Translations under genes and position numbers: made by a program | From: Saccharopolyspora erythraea | GTDB lineage: Bacteria > Actinomycetota > Actinomycetes > Mycobacteriales > Pseudonocardiaceae | Direction: 5' to 3' | Assembly: GCF_018141105.1 (NCBI RefSeq) | Contig: NZ_CP054839.1 | Location: forward strand, 1,240,001-1,304,000 | Length of the DNA: 64,000 nt | Notes under the pieces: generated by a model | What the model was told of the DNA's origin: nothing | Database searches by the model: none | The model's input: only the letters and a program-made list of their open reading frames with translations | Shown: positions 16,683-24,589 of the stretch, one piece after another | Layout of the letters: each line of letters starts with the position of its first letter | How positions within the stretch are numbered: the first letter of the stretch is position 1

Positions 16683-18032
16683 TCAGCGTTGCATGTCCTG
16701 GAGGATCTGCTGGGCCACCGGCACGTACCGGTCGCGGAAGGCCGTCGGGTCGGTGCCTTGGCTCCCGTACAGCTCGAATCCCGTCCTGCCGCTGCGGAAG
16801 TAGATGCTAGGGCTGCCGTCGTACACGGAAACGCAACTCCGCCCGTCGCCGACCTGGACGCCGGTTTCGTACACCTGGCTTGCGCCGCCCGGTGCGCAGA
16901 GGTCGCTGTGCGCACCAGCGAGCCGTTCGCTCTCGTAGGTGCGAACCTTGAGCTCCTCGGAGCCCGGGTTGTAGGGATCCTCGATGTTCTGCGGGCTCTT
17001 CCGCAGGCACGACTGCTCGACGTAGGTGTATCGCCCGACCGAGCTGTTGAGGACCTGCTGCTCGTAGGCGGGCACCTTCTCCTCGACCCAACCGGAGTCC
17101 GGCTGGCCGGTGGCCAGCTCGAAGGCCTTGCTGCTGAAGAGGTCGCACGCGCCTTTGATCTCCCCGTAGGGCTGCTTGTATCGGAACTCCTGGACTCCCG
17201 ACCGGCCGGTGTTGAAGTTGCTGATCACAGTGTTCACGAGTTCGTCGAACAGTTCGCGCTTGGGGCGCCCGCCGTATTCATCGAGAAGGTCGGAACCGCG
17301 AATCTCGATCATTGTTCCGTTCGAGAACGGAATTTTCGCGACGAGGTCTCCGTCGACGTCCTGGGTGTAGATGAAGAACTCACCCAGACTTCGCTTCTCC
17401 TCTGGCCTGCTGCCGTACACCTCGACTGACGTTTGCTTGTTGAACGGCACGGCCAGGAAATCGAGGCCGATGTTCGGAGTCCCGCCCTCTCTGCCGTGTA
17501 CGAAGAAGTTGCACGAGGACGGTGCCTCTCCGGTGCCATGTACCGCGCGTGGGCCGTCAGCGATTTCCGGGTCGATGTAGAAGTGGAAGATGTCGGCAGG
17601 GTGGGAGACGGGAATGCCGAGCTGTTCGACTTGCCCGGGCCGAAGAAGAGCACATGCGTCCACGATGTGCTGACCTTCGTAAGCTGGCATCGGCGCTCGC
17701 TCGACGCTGTCGGCGAGGAGGTCGAGCCGCGGCGCCGGCGGCGCGGACTCGGGTGCGGCCTGCTCGCTGCCGTTGCTGGTCAGCGCCAGAAGACCGTAGC
17801 CACCGCCCAGGCCGATCACGGCTCCCAAGGCGACCGCGATGGCGATGCGCCACCCGAGCTTCCGCTTGGGCGGGGGAGTCGGATGCTGCGGCGGTCCAGC
17901 CGTGGGGTGGCCGAAACCGTTGCCATGGACGGGCGTCCATGCCTGCTGCTGCGGCGGAACCGCCGGATTGCCGTATCCGCCCGGCACCTGACCCCGGTAG
18001 GGCTGACCACCGTAGGAGCCGTGGTTGTTCAA
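16683..18032 (-). CDS. Membrane-anchored DUF3558-like protein with proline-rich N-terminus
   Basis: 449 residues from TTG 18032, directly after the purine-rich site GAGGGGGAGAGC; upstream in-frame codons have no such site. Residues 1-56 are Gly/Pro/Gln-rich and probably cytoplasmic, residues 61-84 form one transmembrane helix, and the rest lies outside. The outer part holds what looks like two repeats of the DUF3558 type, each with a paired-cysteine signature (DACALLRPGQ near 128 and GACDLFSSKAF near 290). This is the same family as the lipoprotein at 18747. It is divergent from the PE/PPE/EspG-like group, so a shared surface function is plausible. No enzymatic motif is seen. Confidence 0.75.
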   Translation of the reverse strand: MNNHGSYGGQPYRGQVPGGYGNPAVPPQQQAWTPVHGNGFGHPTAGPPQHPTPPPKRKLGWRIAIAVALGAVIGLGGGYGLLALTSNGSEQAAPESAPPAPRLDLLADSVERAPMPAYEGQHIVDACALLRPGQVEQLGIPVSHPADIFHFYIDPEIADGPRAVHGTGEAPSSCNFFVHGREGGTPNIGLDFLAVPFNKQTSVEVYGSRPEEKRSLGEFFIYTQDVDGDLVAKIPFSNGTMIEIRGSDLLDEYGGRPKRELFDELVNTVISNFNTGRSGVQEFRYKQPYGEIKGACDLFSSKAFELATGQPDSGWVEEKVPAYEQQVLNSSVGRYTYVEQSCLRKSPQNIEDPYNPGSEELKVRTYESERLAGAHSDLCAPGGASQVYETGVQVGDGRSCVSVYDGSPSIYFRSGRTGFELYGSQGTDPTAFRDRYVPVAQQILQDMQR

Positions 18033-18394
18033 GCTCTCCCCCTCGCATAGCGCATTCGCGCTGGCAACGTAGCGGGGCTGAGGGAGCGGCAAGCTCGGTT
18101 CCACTGGTTGGAGGCGAGGTTCACAGCAATGCCCAAGTTCCCACGGTGTGGGCTCGACCCATCCTTTGGTGGCGAGGAGTCAAGTATGGGCGGACTGGTC
18201 ACCGCTTCATTAGGGTCTTGTAGCCCGACCGTGATCTTGGTGGTGCCATTGGGCGAATGCAGGCGTTCATCACGTCCGCGATAGGGTGAGCGCGATCATA
18301 GTGTCGCTTGAGCAGACGTGCTGTGCTCGTCAGGCGTGATGGTGAAGCATGTTGAAGCGACGCCAGAGGGTAGTCCGCGAGGGGGATGGTGCAC
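18033..18394. other. Divergent promoter region, no gene seen
   Basis: 362 bp between the DUF3558-like membrane protein and the PE-like gene. It is less GC-rich than neighbouring DNA and must hold promoters in both directions. I could not assign hexamers with confidence. CGAGGGGG at 18378-18385 is the ribosome-binding site of the plus-strand gene. Confidence 0.4.
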
Positions 18395-18721
18395 ATGGCT
18401 GGCTTCCGTCTAGATGAAGCTGCGCTTGAGGGCGCGATCGCAAGGCTCAAGGAGCTTCAGGAGCGCACCTTGGGTCTCTTCCAGAACGCGACGGAGCTCA
18501 AGCCAGGTGAGCTGACAGCCGGTGACGCCACAACGAACACCGCGCGGCAGAAGATCCAGGAGCGCGCGACCGGTAACGAAGGTTCGTTGCGCATGGTCGC
18601 CAACCAGCTGCACGACAAGCTCAAGGAGAAGGTCGCTGCCTACGAGACGACTCTGAGGGAGTACCGGGCAGCTGAGGAGAACGCGACCGTGGATGCGGGC
18701 CGGGTCGAGTGGCAGGCATGA
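18395..18721 (+). CDS. PE/WXG100-like small helical protein
   Basis: 108 residues from ATG 18395, nine bases after CGAGGGGG; ATG 18386 abuts that site and is less likely. The sequence is nearly all predicted alpha helix in two long segments (about 6-40 and 55-98) separated by a polar turn. This is the hairpin expected of PE or WXG100 partners of type VII secretion. A WQA end is present but no clear WxG. First gene of a group with a DUF3558 lipoprotein, a PPE-like protein and an EspG-like chaperone, which supports the assignment as an exported ESX-type partner. Family identity is inferred from fold pattern and context. Confidence 0.65.
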   Translation: MAGFRLDEAALEGAIARLKELQERTLGLFQNATELKPGELTAGDATTNTARQKIQERATGNEGSLRMVANQLHDKLKEKVAAYETTLREYRAAEENATVDAGRVEWQA

Positions 18722-18746
18722 TCCGACTGTGATGGTGAGGATGAGC

Positions 18747-19322
18747 GTGTTCAAGCGTACTGCGATTGTCGGGTCCGGACTTCTGTTCACGGGGTTGCTG
18801 GCAGCGTGCTCTGGCGGTGGTGAGCCAGGTGGTACTGGCACCCCGGCTCCGCCGGAGGTCAAACCGGTGACCGGACCGAAGATCAACGATCCCAAGGACG
18901 CTGCAGCCGTAGAAATCTGCAACCTCCTCCCGTCAGGTGCCGCGACATCGATGGGCCTCGAGCCGACTGGAAAGATCAGGACTAACCAAATCGATCCTGA
19001 GGCTCCCCCCTCGTGCTCGTGGACGTCGTCGGACACTTCGCTCAACGTGGGCATGACCGCGCTCAGTGATCGATCGATCCAGGAATACTACGACCACAAG
19101 GCCGACTACGTTGACTACGCGGAGCTGGATATCGCTGGCCACCCTGCGGTTCGTGTGAACAAGGGCGACCCGAAGCAGGACGGCTTCTGCAACATCTATG
19201 TGGCGACCAAAGATGGGCAAGTTCTGAGTGCGGTCTCGCACGACTCGAGCATGGCCGACCCATGTGGCTTGGCCCAGAAGGCGTTGGAAGCCTCGGTCCC
19301 GACTTTGCCGGCCGCTAAGTAA
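18747..19322 (+). CDS. DUF3558-family lipoprotein
   Basis: 191 residues if started at GTG 18747, which has GTGAGG six bases upstream; ATG 18732 is possible. A short signal peptide ends in the lipobox LLAAC, followed by a Gly/Pro-rich linker. The mature domain (about residues 55-190) has the DUF3558 pattern: ICNLLPSGAATSMG, a central PPSCSWTSSD turn and a paired FCNIYV/DPCGLA cysteine set likely to form disulfides outside the cell. It sits 25 bp after the PE-like gene and 18 bp before the PPE-like gene, in one operon. Function unknown; members often accompany ESX-type genes in this family of organisms. Confidence 0.82.
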   Translation: MFKRTAIVGSGLLFTGLLAACSGGGEPGGTGTPAPPEVKPVTGPKINDPKDAAAVEICNLLPSGAATSMGLEPTGKIRTNQIDPEAPPSCSWTSSDTSLNVGMTALSDRSIQEYYDHKADYVDYAELDIAGHPAVRVNKGDPKQDGFCNIYVATKDGQVLSAVSHDSSMADPCGLAQKALEASVPTLPAAK

Positions 19323-19340
19323 GAATTCTTGGGGGAACAG

Positions 19341-20624
19341 ATGACCGGGCCAGTCATGGCTCCTTGCTACGCGAGCAGCGCGAAGCAGTACCGGCACCAG
19401 ATGGGCGGTGGGCCCGAAGCGGCCGAGCTACCCGCTCCGAAGGATCCGGGCATCGAGAAGTGGGGAAACGTATCCAAGTCCTTCGACAAGATGGTCACCG
19501 ATATCCAGGACACGCTGCGGGCTGCTGAAGCTGCCCATGAGGGGCGCGCGGCCGATGCCGCGAACGCCTCGATCGCCGAGATCGCGCCGCATGCCACCGC
19601 CGCCGCGAATACCGCGCGTGGGGTGAAGGGTGCGCTCGAGGAGCAGGTGGGCTACCAGAAGGAAGCGTTCCACTCCATCCCCGCGCAGGGCGACACGCTG
19701 GAGAACGGGCGCGGGGTGCAGCTCGATCCGCCGGAGAAGGGGTGGATGGAGAACGGCGGCTGGGACAAGACCTGGTACCTCGGCTGGGCCTCTGACTACG
19801 AAGAGCGCCAGCAGGACTTCGTCTCGACCAACGAGCGCGCCAACGCCGCGATGGAGCGCTACCAGGGCCAGACCGAGGGCGTCATCGCCCGGATGCCGGA
19901 GTTCAAGCCCGTCGAGCAGCCGCCCCCGCCGCCGCAGCAGCCGCCGGGCACCGGCATGCCCAGCGCCGACAGCCAGATGGCCGGCACCAGCATGAGCAGC
20001 CCCGCCAGCTCGTCCTCGGCGTGGGCGGGCGGCTCGACCGGTGGCGGTGGCGGCCACGTGGCCACTTCGACGCCGTCGCACACGCCGCCTCCGGCGCAGT
20101 CGACGCCCTCGTGGGCGACCACCCCGCCGAACAACGGCCTGCCCCCGGGCGTGGTTCGCGGCCCGGACGGCACGCTCTACCGCCAGGGCCCCAACGGCTG
20201 GGAACGGCAGAACCCCTACAACGGCCGGTGGGCCCCGTCGCCGCAGGGCGGCCCCGGCGGCCGCGGGCCCGGTGGACCTGGCGCTCCCGCTGCCGGCGGT
20301 GGCCGAGGCGGCATGGGCGGTGGTCGCGGGTTCGGTCCCGGCGCCGGTGGCCAGCTCGGTGCGGGCGGCCGCGCGGGCGTCGGCGGATTCGGCGGCTCGG
20401 CCGCTGGCGGCGGTGCGCCTGGAGGCGCGGCGGGCGGTGCCCGCGGTGGCGGCGCCCCGATGGGCGGCGCCGGCGGCGCGGGCCGCGGCAACCAGCAGGA
20501 GGGCGACGAGCAGCAGCACGAACGCCCGGGCTGGCTCACCGAGACCGAGGACGTCTTCACCAACGACATGGAGAAGGTCGCGCCTCCGGTGTTCGGCGAC
20601 GCCAACCCCGGCGAAGGGCGCTGA
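19341..20624 (+). CDS. PPE-like protein with glycine/proline-rich C-terminus
   Basis: 427 residues from ATG 19341, five bases after GGGGG. Residues 1-185 form a helical bundle domain with W41, W135 and W149 and many alanines, consistent with the N-terminal PPE/WXG-type domain in Pseudonocardiaceae. From residue 190 on the chain is Pro-, Ser- and then Gly-rich (about 230-390), ending in a conserved-looking acidic tail with WLTETEDVF. No signal peptide. The next gene, three bases on, encodes an EspG-like chaperone, the family that binds PPE proteins before ESX export, so this is the probable cargo. A canonical proline-proline-glutamate N-terminus is not present. Confidence 0.75.
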   Translation: MTGPVMAPCYASSAKQYRHQMGGGPEAAELPAPKDPGIEKWGNVSKSFDKMVTDIQDTLRAAEAAHEGRAADAANASIAEIAPHATAAANTARGVKGALEEQVGYQKEAFHSIPAQGDTLENGRGVQLDPPEKGWMENGGWDKTWYLGWASDYEERQQDFVSTNERANAAMERYQGQTEGVIARMPEFKPVEQPPPPPQQPPGTGMPSADSQMAGTSMSSPASSSSAWAGGSTGGGGGHVATSTPSHTPPPAQSTPSWATTPPNNGLPPGVVRGPDGTLYRQGPNGWERQNPYNGRWAPSPQGGPGGRGPGGPGAPAAGGGRGGMGGGRGFGPGAGGQLGAGGRAGVGGFGGSAAGGGAPGGAAGGARGGGAPMGGAGGAGRGNQQEGDEQQHERPGWLTETEDVFTNDMEKVAPPVFGDANPGEGR

Positions 20625-20627
20625 CCG

Positions 20628-21446
20628 GTGGCGGCGAGGACGCTCTCGCTGCCACCCCTGGCCGCGATGTACCTGTGCCGGCGCATGGACGTCAACCTCC
20701 ACCCGATGCTGCGGGTGGGCTGGCTGCCGATCGAGGCGACCGAGGACGACCAGCGCCGCGCGCAGGAGGCGGGCAAGCAGCAGCTGGTCGAGCGCGGCCT
20801 GCTGGAGTACGACGACCTGCACCCGTTCCTCGACGACGCGCTGCACCTGCTCGCCCGGCCGCCGCTGGCGGTCGGACTGGCGGTGCAGCGCCAGCAGGGC
20901 GAGGACTTCAACGCGGTGCTGGTAGAGCACGGGCGCAGCACCGTGCAGGCCTACCAGGCCGACGGGGCGACCGCGGGCGAGCTGAAGGACATCGTCCTGA
21001 GCAGGCACGAGTACGGCGGCCCGGCGGGCAACGCGGTCGCGTTGCTCGGCAAGATCACGCCAGGCAACGGCGCTTCGGTCAGCCTGCTCAGCGATCAGCT
21101 CGAGCAGGCGGGCAAGCGGATGCAGGCGGGCGCGCCGGGACTGGCCGGCGCGCTCGGCGCCAGCGGCGTCAAGCACGCCGAGGCCAAGGTGCTGGCCACG
21201 GCCTTCACCGCCAAGCGCACGCTCGACGGCGTGATCACCGTGCGGACCTACGACCAGAAAGTCCGGCGGACGCGCAAGCTGCCGGTCAACCTCCAGTTCT
21301 TCGCCACCGATGAGGGCTGCTACCTGGCGCAGAAGAAGCCCGGTCCGGACGGCCGCGAGTGGTTCACCCTCGCACCCGCCGACGGCCGCAAGCTCGTCGC
21401 CAAGGTGGAGGAGATGATCAAGAACCTCCGCGCCGCCCGCGTGTGA
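20628..21446 (+). CDS. EspG-family ESX secretion chaperone
   Basis: 272 residues from GTG 20628, 3 bp after the PPE-like gene. EspG proteins are cytosolic chaperones that hold PE-PPE pairs for type VII secretion. The family pattern is visible: an N-terminal LPPLAAMYLCRRM strand/helix, an LHPMLRVGWLP stretch, a middle domain (about 80-200) and the C-terminal GREWFTLAPADGRKLVAKVEEM segment. No EccC, EccD or EccB gene is present nearby, so export would need an ESX apparatus elsewhere. Last gene of the group; no hairpin directly follows. Confidence 0.82.
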   Translation: MAARTLSLPPLAAMYLCRRMDVNLHPMLRVGWLPIEATEDDQRRAQEAGKQQLVERGLLEYDDLHPFLDDALHLLARPPLAVGLAVQRQQGEDFNAVLVEHGRSTVQAYQADGATAGELKDIVLSRHEYGGPAGNAVALLGKITPGNGASVSLLSDQLEQAGKRMQAGAPGLAGALGASGVKHAEAKVLATAFTAKRTLDGVITVRTYDQKVRRTRKLPVNLQFFATDEGCYLAQKKPGPDGREWFTLAPADGRKLVAKVEEMIKNLRAARV

Positions 21447-21524
21447 GGGAGATGCGGCCGGAGAGGAAGCGGGCAGGCGGCCTGGGTCGCTGGGCCGCCG
21501 CTCTTGGTCACGGCCAAGCCGGCC

Positions 21525-21672
21525 GACGGCCTGGCTGGCGGGAGACGGCCTGGCTGTGGGCTGGCGGTCTGGTTGCGGCCAAGCGGGCCGACCGCCTGGC
21601 TGCGGGTTGACGGCCTGGCTGTGGGCCGACCGCCCGGCTGCGACCTGGCGGTCCGGTCGCGGCCAAGTGGGC
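21525..21672. repeat. Degenerate GC-rich tandem repeat
   Basis: The core GACGGCCTGGCTG recurs at 21525, 21544 and 21609, with GACCGCCTGGCTG at 21589. A longer 28-bp element at 21561-21588 recurs with three changes at 21645-21672. The pattern suggests repeated slippage or duplication in non-coding DNA. Confidence 0.7.
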
Positions 21673-21941
21673 GAGATGACCTGGCCCGGGCGAGTGGGCG
21701 GCCCTACCTGACGGTGGGCGGCAGAACACCCCGGGTGAATGGGCCGACGGCCCAGTGCGGGGCTGGCACCCCGTCGGGTGGCACCGCTGGCAGAGCGGGC
21801 GCGACTCCTGCAAGCAGCCAGGGGCCAGCCGCGGGCCAAGAAGGCGGTCTCCGAGAGGCCCCACGAAAGCAGAGGCCGCTGAGCAGGTCACCGACCGCGC
21901 ACGGGTGATCACGCCTGTAGCGGAGTGGATCACACATGGTT

Positions 21942-21972
21942 CCGGCCCGGACACCCGTGGTGTCCGGGCCGG
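21942..21972. terminator. Very stable 14-bp hairpin
   Basis: A 14-bp perfect stem with a 3-nt loop (arms 21942-21955 and 21959-21972). It lies about 500 bp past the EspG-like gene and may end its transcript or protect an untranslated RNA 3' end. Confidence 0.65.
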
Positions 21973-22293
21973 GGTATTTCCACGGTATTCCCGGAATTCG
22001 TTGTGCGTTACACCTCTTCCGGTAATGCTGGTAATGGCGATTCTCACCGCTCGAGTTCCGCCGTTTCGCCTATTGCGCGAATGCGGGGACCGCATCGCGC
22101 CGTTAAACTCGCAGCTAGTGACCGGAGTCGGGTATCAAGGACGAGGTGCGGACCTATCTCAGTTGCATCACGCTGGAATTCTGGCGGGTTCCCGCCAAGG
22201 CCGGTGCTCCTGGAACCCCGCCCGATATCTTCACCCGCAACCGAGTTGATCTCGGATCCAGATCGGGCTTCGGGTTGCGACGGAGGTGGCGGC

Positions 22294-22419
22294 GTGCGCA
22301 GAGCGCTCGACCCCTCCGCCCGAGACGTCGCCGCTGTAGTTGACGTCTTGACCAGCGGGCTCCCAGGTCCGGCGAAGGGCGACCGGCCGGTGCCGGCCGT
22401 CCGAGGCGGCAAGGTGTGA
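22294..22419 (+). CDS. Candidate 41-residue protein
   Basis: GTG 22294 follows GGAGGTGG at 22282-22289 with four intervening bases, among the best Shine-Dalgarno matches in the window. The frame encodes a short basic/hydrophobic peptide (ALDPSARDVAAVVDVLTSG, then a Pro/Gly-rich end) and stops at TGA 22419. The first half could form an amphipathic helix. No family is recognised. It stands alone, 240 bp before the VanZ-like gene. Confidence 0.4.
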   Translation: MRRALDPSARDVAAVVDVLTSGLPGPAKGDRPVPAVRGGKV

Positions 22420-22656
22420 GCGGCCGATCGCCGCCGGTGAGCCGGTGGCGCGGTTGTACGGGAGATCCGGTTTCTCGGTTGCGGTTTTCGGTCAGTGCCG
22501 ACCGGCGATGAACACCTTTCCCGGTGCCGAAGTTCGTTGCGGCGCACGGGAAAGACGGCTAACCGTTCGGTTCGCGGTCACCGGGAATTCGCCTGGAGGG
22601 CACCCGGCGGTCGTGCGCGGTCCTGGCAGACGACGGCCAGAGGAAGTGTGGCGAAC

Positions 22657-23319
22657 GTGCAACAAGTTCTGGTGGCATTCGACGGTTTCGTGCCCGCTGT
22701 CGTGGTGCTGTTCCCGGCGGCGGTGCTCACGGGAACGGTGTCGGGCATGCTGCGCAGCCGGTCCCTGCCGACCGCGCCTCCGCTGCGCGGCCCGGTGATC
22801 GACGGGATGCTGGCGTACTCGGTGCTGTTCGTCGGCTACCTGGTCTTCTCGCCGCAGCAGGAGACACCGCTGCCGGTGCGCCCGGACCTCGGCAACGACC
22901 TGTCGATGGCGATGAGCGCAGGCCCCGGCGACCTGCTGCCGTGGGTGCAGCTCGCGGGCAACGTCGTGCTGCTGCTGCCGCTGGGCATGCTCGTCCCGCA
23001 GCGGTTGGCCTGGTTCGACAACCTCGGCAAGATCACCCTCGGCGCGCTGGCGATGTCGTGCACCATCGAGCTGGTCCAGTTCCTCGCGATCAGCGGGCGG
23101 GTGGCCTCCTCCGACGACATCGTGCTGAACACGGTCGGCGCGACGATCGGCGGCCTGCTGATCCGGGCCCCGTGGCGTTCGGTGCGCGCCGCCGAGCTGA
23201 GCCCGCAGCACAGCGCGGGCCAGCAGCGCCAGCCGGTGTGGCGGCTGATCGAGAAGATCGAGCAGGAACGCACCCGCCACGGGCACCCGCAGGTTCGCAG
23301 GGAACCCGTGCGGAACTGA
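22657..23319 (+). CDS. VanZ-like membrane protein
   Basis: 220 residues from GTG 22657, ten bases after AGGAAG; GTG 22648 is too close to that site. Four to five transmembrane segments are present, with the VanZ core near residues 125-175: ELVQFLAISGR followed by SSDDIVLNTVGATIGG. VanZ-like proteins affect susceptibility to glycopeptides or, in other relatives, envelope phospholipids. The exact role here is unknown. The C-terminal 35 residues are polar and basic. Apparently monocistronic. Confidence 0.85.
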   Translation: MQQVLVAFDGFVPAVVVLFPAAVLTGTVSGMLRSRSLPTAPPLRGPVIDGMLAYSVLFVGYLVFSPQQETPLPVRPDLGNDLSMAMSAGPGDLLPWVQLAGNVVLLLPLGMLVPQRLAWFDNLGKITLGALAMSCTIELVQFLAISGRVASSDDIVLNTVGATIGGLLIRAPWRSVRAAELSPQHSAGQQRQPVWRLIEKIEQERTRHGHPQVRREPVRN

Positions 23320-23395
23320 CACCTGGGAACTGGGGACTGGGAACCGAGGATGGCGGAACCGGGGAGCTGGGAACGGGTGAACTGACCAACGCCAA
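23320..23395. repeat. Low-complexity G-rich short repeat
   Basis: Imperfect repeats of CTGGGAAC-type units (near 23327, 23336 and 23372) follow the VanZ-like stop. They lie in the 313-bp gap before the convergent SDR gene, which otherwise holds only the hairpin at 23424-23467. Confidence 0.45.
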
Positions 23396-23423
23396 CGTAA
23401 GACGCCGACCGCGAACAGAGACT

Positions 23424-23467
23424 CCGGTGGCCGGGTGCCTCCCACATCAGACGAGCCCGGCCACCGG
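23424..23467. terminator. 12-bp hairpin between convergent genes
   Basis: Perfect 12-bp arms at 23424-23435 and 23456-23467 with a 20-nt loop, between the VanZ-like and SDR genes. It is symmetrical and could serve both. Confidence 0.65.
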
Positions 23468-23632
23468 TACCCAACCCGACCCGATGGTTTCTTTGACGAC
23501 GTCTTGCGGCATCTTGCAGTTCCCTCGTATGCCGAAGACGGATTGTGGAAGGCATCCCATCGATGCATCGAATTCAGCGCCGTGGCGATGCGAATCGGAA
23601 TCTGCCGCGCCCCTTCGGGCGGGGCAGTCGTG

Positions 23633-24514
23633 TCAATGCCTGCCGGACTGGATCCGGTCGTTGCGCGCGCTGAAGGAGCGGCCGAGGTCGGCGACCTCCC
23701 GCTCCATCTGCGGCACGATGCGGCGCAGCGACGGCAGCATGAGCCTGCCCACCAGCCGCGAGGCCGGCACGTTGCGGATCCAGTGCATCAGCATGATCGC
23801 GCGCGGCACGTAGATCCGGCGGGCGCGGCGCTCGACGCCGTCGGCGAAGGCCCTCGCGCACTTCTCGACGCTGGTGGTCGCGTGCATCGGCCACGGCAGC
23901 AGCTTGCGCATCCGCCGGAAGCTGGCCAGGTCGGCGGAGGCGTCGCGCACCAGGTCGGTGTCGATCCACGACGGGTGCGCGCTGCCGACGGCGACGCCGA
24001 GGTGGGCGACCTCCGAGTGCAGCGCGCTGGCCAGCGCCTCGGCGCCCGCCTTGCTCGCGGTGTAGGCGGCCATCCCGCCCACCGGCGCGAACGCCGACAG
24101 TGACGAGACCACCAGCACGTATCCGCGCCGGTCGATGACGTGCGGCAGCGCGGCCTTGGCGGTGTGGAAGACGCCGTTGAGGTTGACGTCGATGGTCTTG
24201 GTGAACGCGCGGGTGTCGTGGTCGCGCACGGTGCCGAAGGGGGCGATGCCTGCGTTGGCGATGACCACGTCGATCCCGCCGAGCTCAGCCACGGTGTGCT
24301 CGACGGCGGCGCTGATCGAGTCCGGGTCGGTGACGTCGGCCTCGAACCAGGTGTGGCCGTCGCCGAGCTCGGCGGCCACCGCCCTGAGCTCGTCGGGTTC
24401 CAGGCCGACCAGGGAGAGCTGCGCCCCGCGCCGGGCGAGGTGCCGCGCGGTCTCGGCACCGATGCCCCTGGCGGCACCGGTGATCAGGACGACCTTGCCG
24501 GACATCTTCGGCAT
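23633..24514 (-). CDS. Short-chain dehydrogenase/reductase
   Basis: 293 residues from ATG 24514, six bases after GAGGAG. It is a classical SDR: cofactor motif TGAARGIG at 12-19, NAG near 91, a catalytic Ser in VVSSLSAF near 142 and the YTASK active-site motif near 156. The aspartate/acidic residue that would favour NAD over NADP is not clearly placed. The C-terminal 60 residues extend beyond the core with a hydrophobic, basic stretch (RRIYVPRAIMLMHWIRNVP) that suggests membrane association. Substrate unknown; lipids or sterols are usual for this extended type. A tandem palindrome lies just upstream. Confidence 0.9.
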   Translation of the reverse strand: MPKMSGKVVLITGAARGIGAETARHLARRGAQLSLVGLEPDELRAVAAELGDGHTWFEADVTDPDSISAAVEHTVAELGGIDVVIANAGIAPFGTVRDHDTRAFTKTIDVNLNGVFHTAKAALPHVIDRRGYVLVVSSLSAFAPVGGMAAYTASKAGAEALASALHSEVAHLGVAVGSAHPSWIDTDLVRDASADLASFRRMRKLLPWPMHATTSVEKCARAFADGVERRARRIYVPRAIMLMHWIRNVPASRLVGRLMLPSLRRIVPQMEREVADLGRSFSARNDRIQSGRH

Positions 24515-24537
24515 GTGTGCTCCTCGCCTCGCGCTAC

Positions 24538-24566
24538 CTACTCGACAGTAGCCTACTCGCGGTAGG
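24538..24566 (-). promoter_or_regulatory. Tandem TetR-type palindromes upstream of the SDR gene
   Basis: Two adjoining palindromes, CTAC-TCGACA-GTAG (24538-24551) and CCTAC-TCGCG-GTAGG (24552-24566), share the CTACTCG half-site. They sit 24 bp before the SDR start, where a repressor would block the promoter. The regulator is not in the window. Confidence 0.55.
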
Positions 24567-24589
24567 TTGACTCGGGAAGAGCCCGCGGA

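Larger units (their letters stand above)
21447..22656. other. 1.2-kb repeat-rich gap with little coding potential
   Basis: Open frames here switch strand and lack codon bias or family features. The left third is a degenerate tandem repeat, a strong hairpin lies at 21942-21972, and one small open frame with an excellent ribosome-binding site lies at 22294-22419. The stretch 21970-22290 is notably less GC-rich than its surroundings. I see no tRNA or riboswitch structure. Confidence 0.6.

Noticed and set aside
19428..21839. Minus-strand frame opposite the PPE-like and EspG-like genes
   Set aside because: Composition is an artefact of the Gly/Pro-rich coding strand, and the frame crosses the repeat gap.
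21447..22656. Prophage or insertion sequence remnant in the repeat gap
   Set aside because: No transposase or integrase fragment, terminal inverted repeats or target duplication were found.
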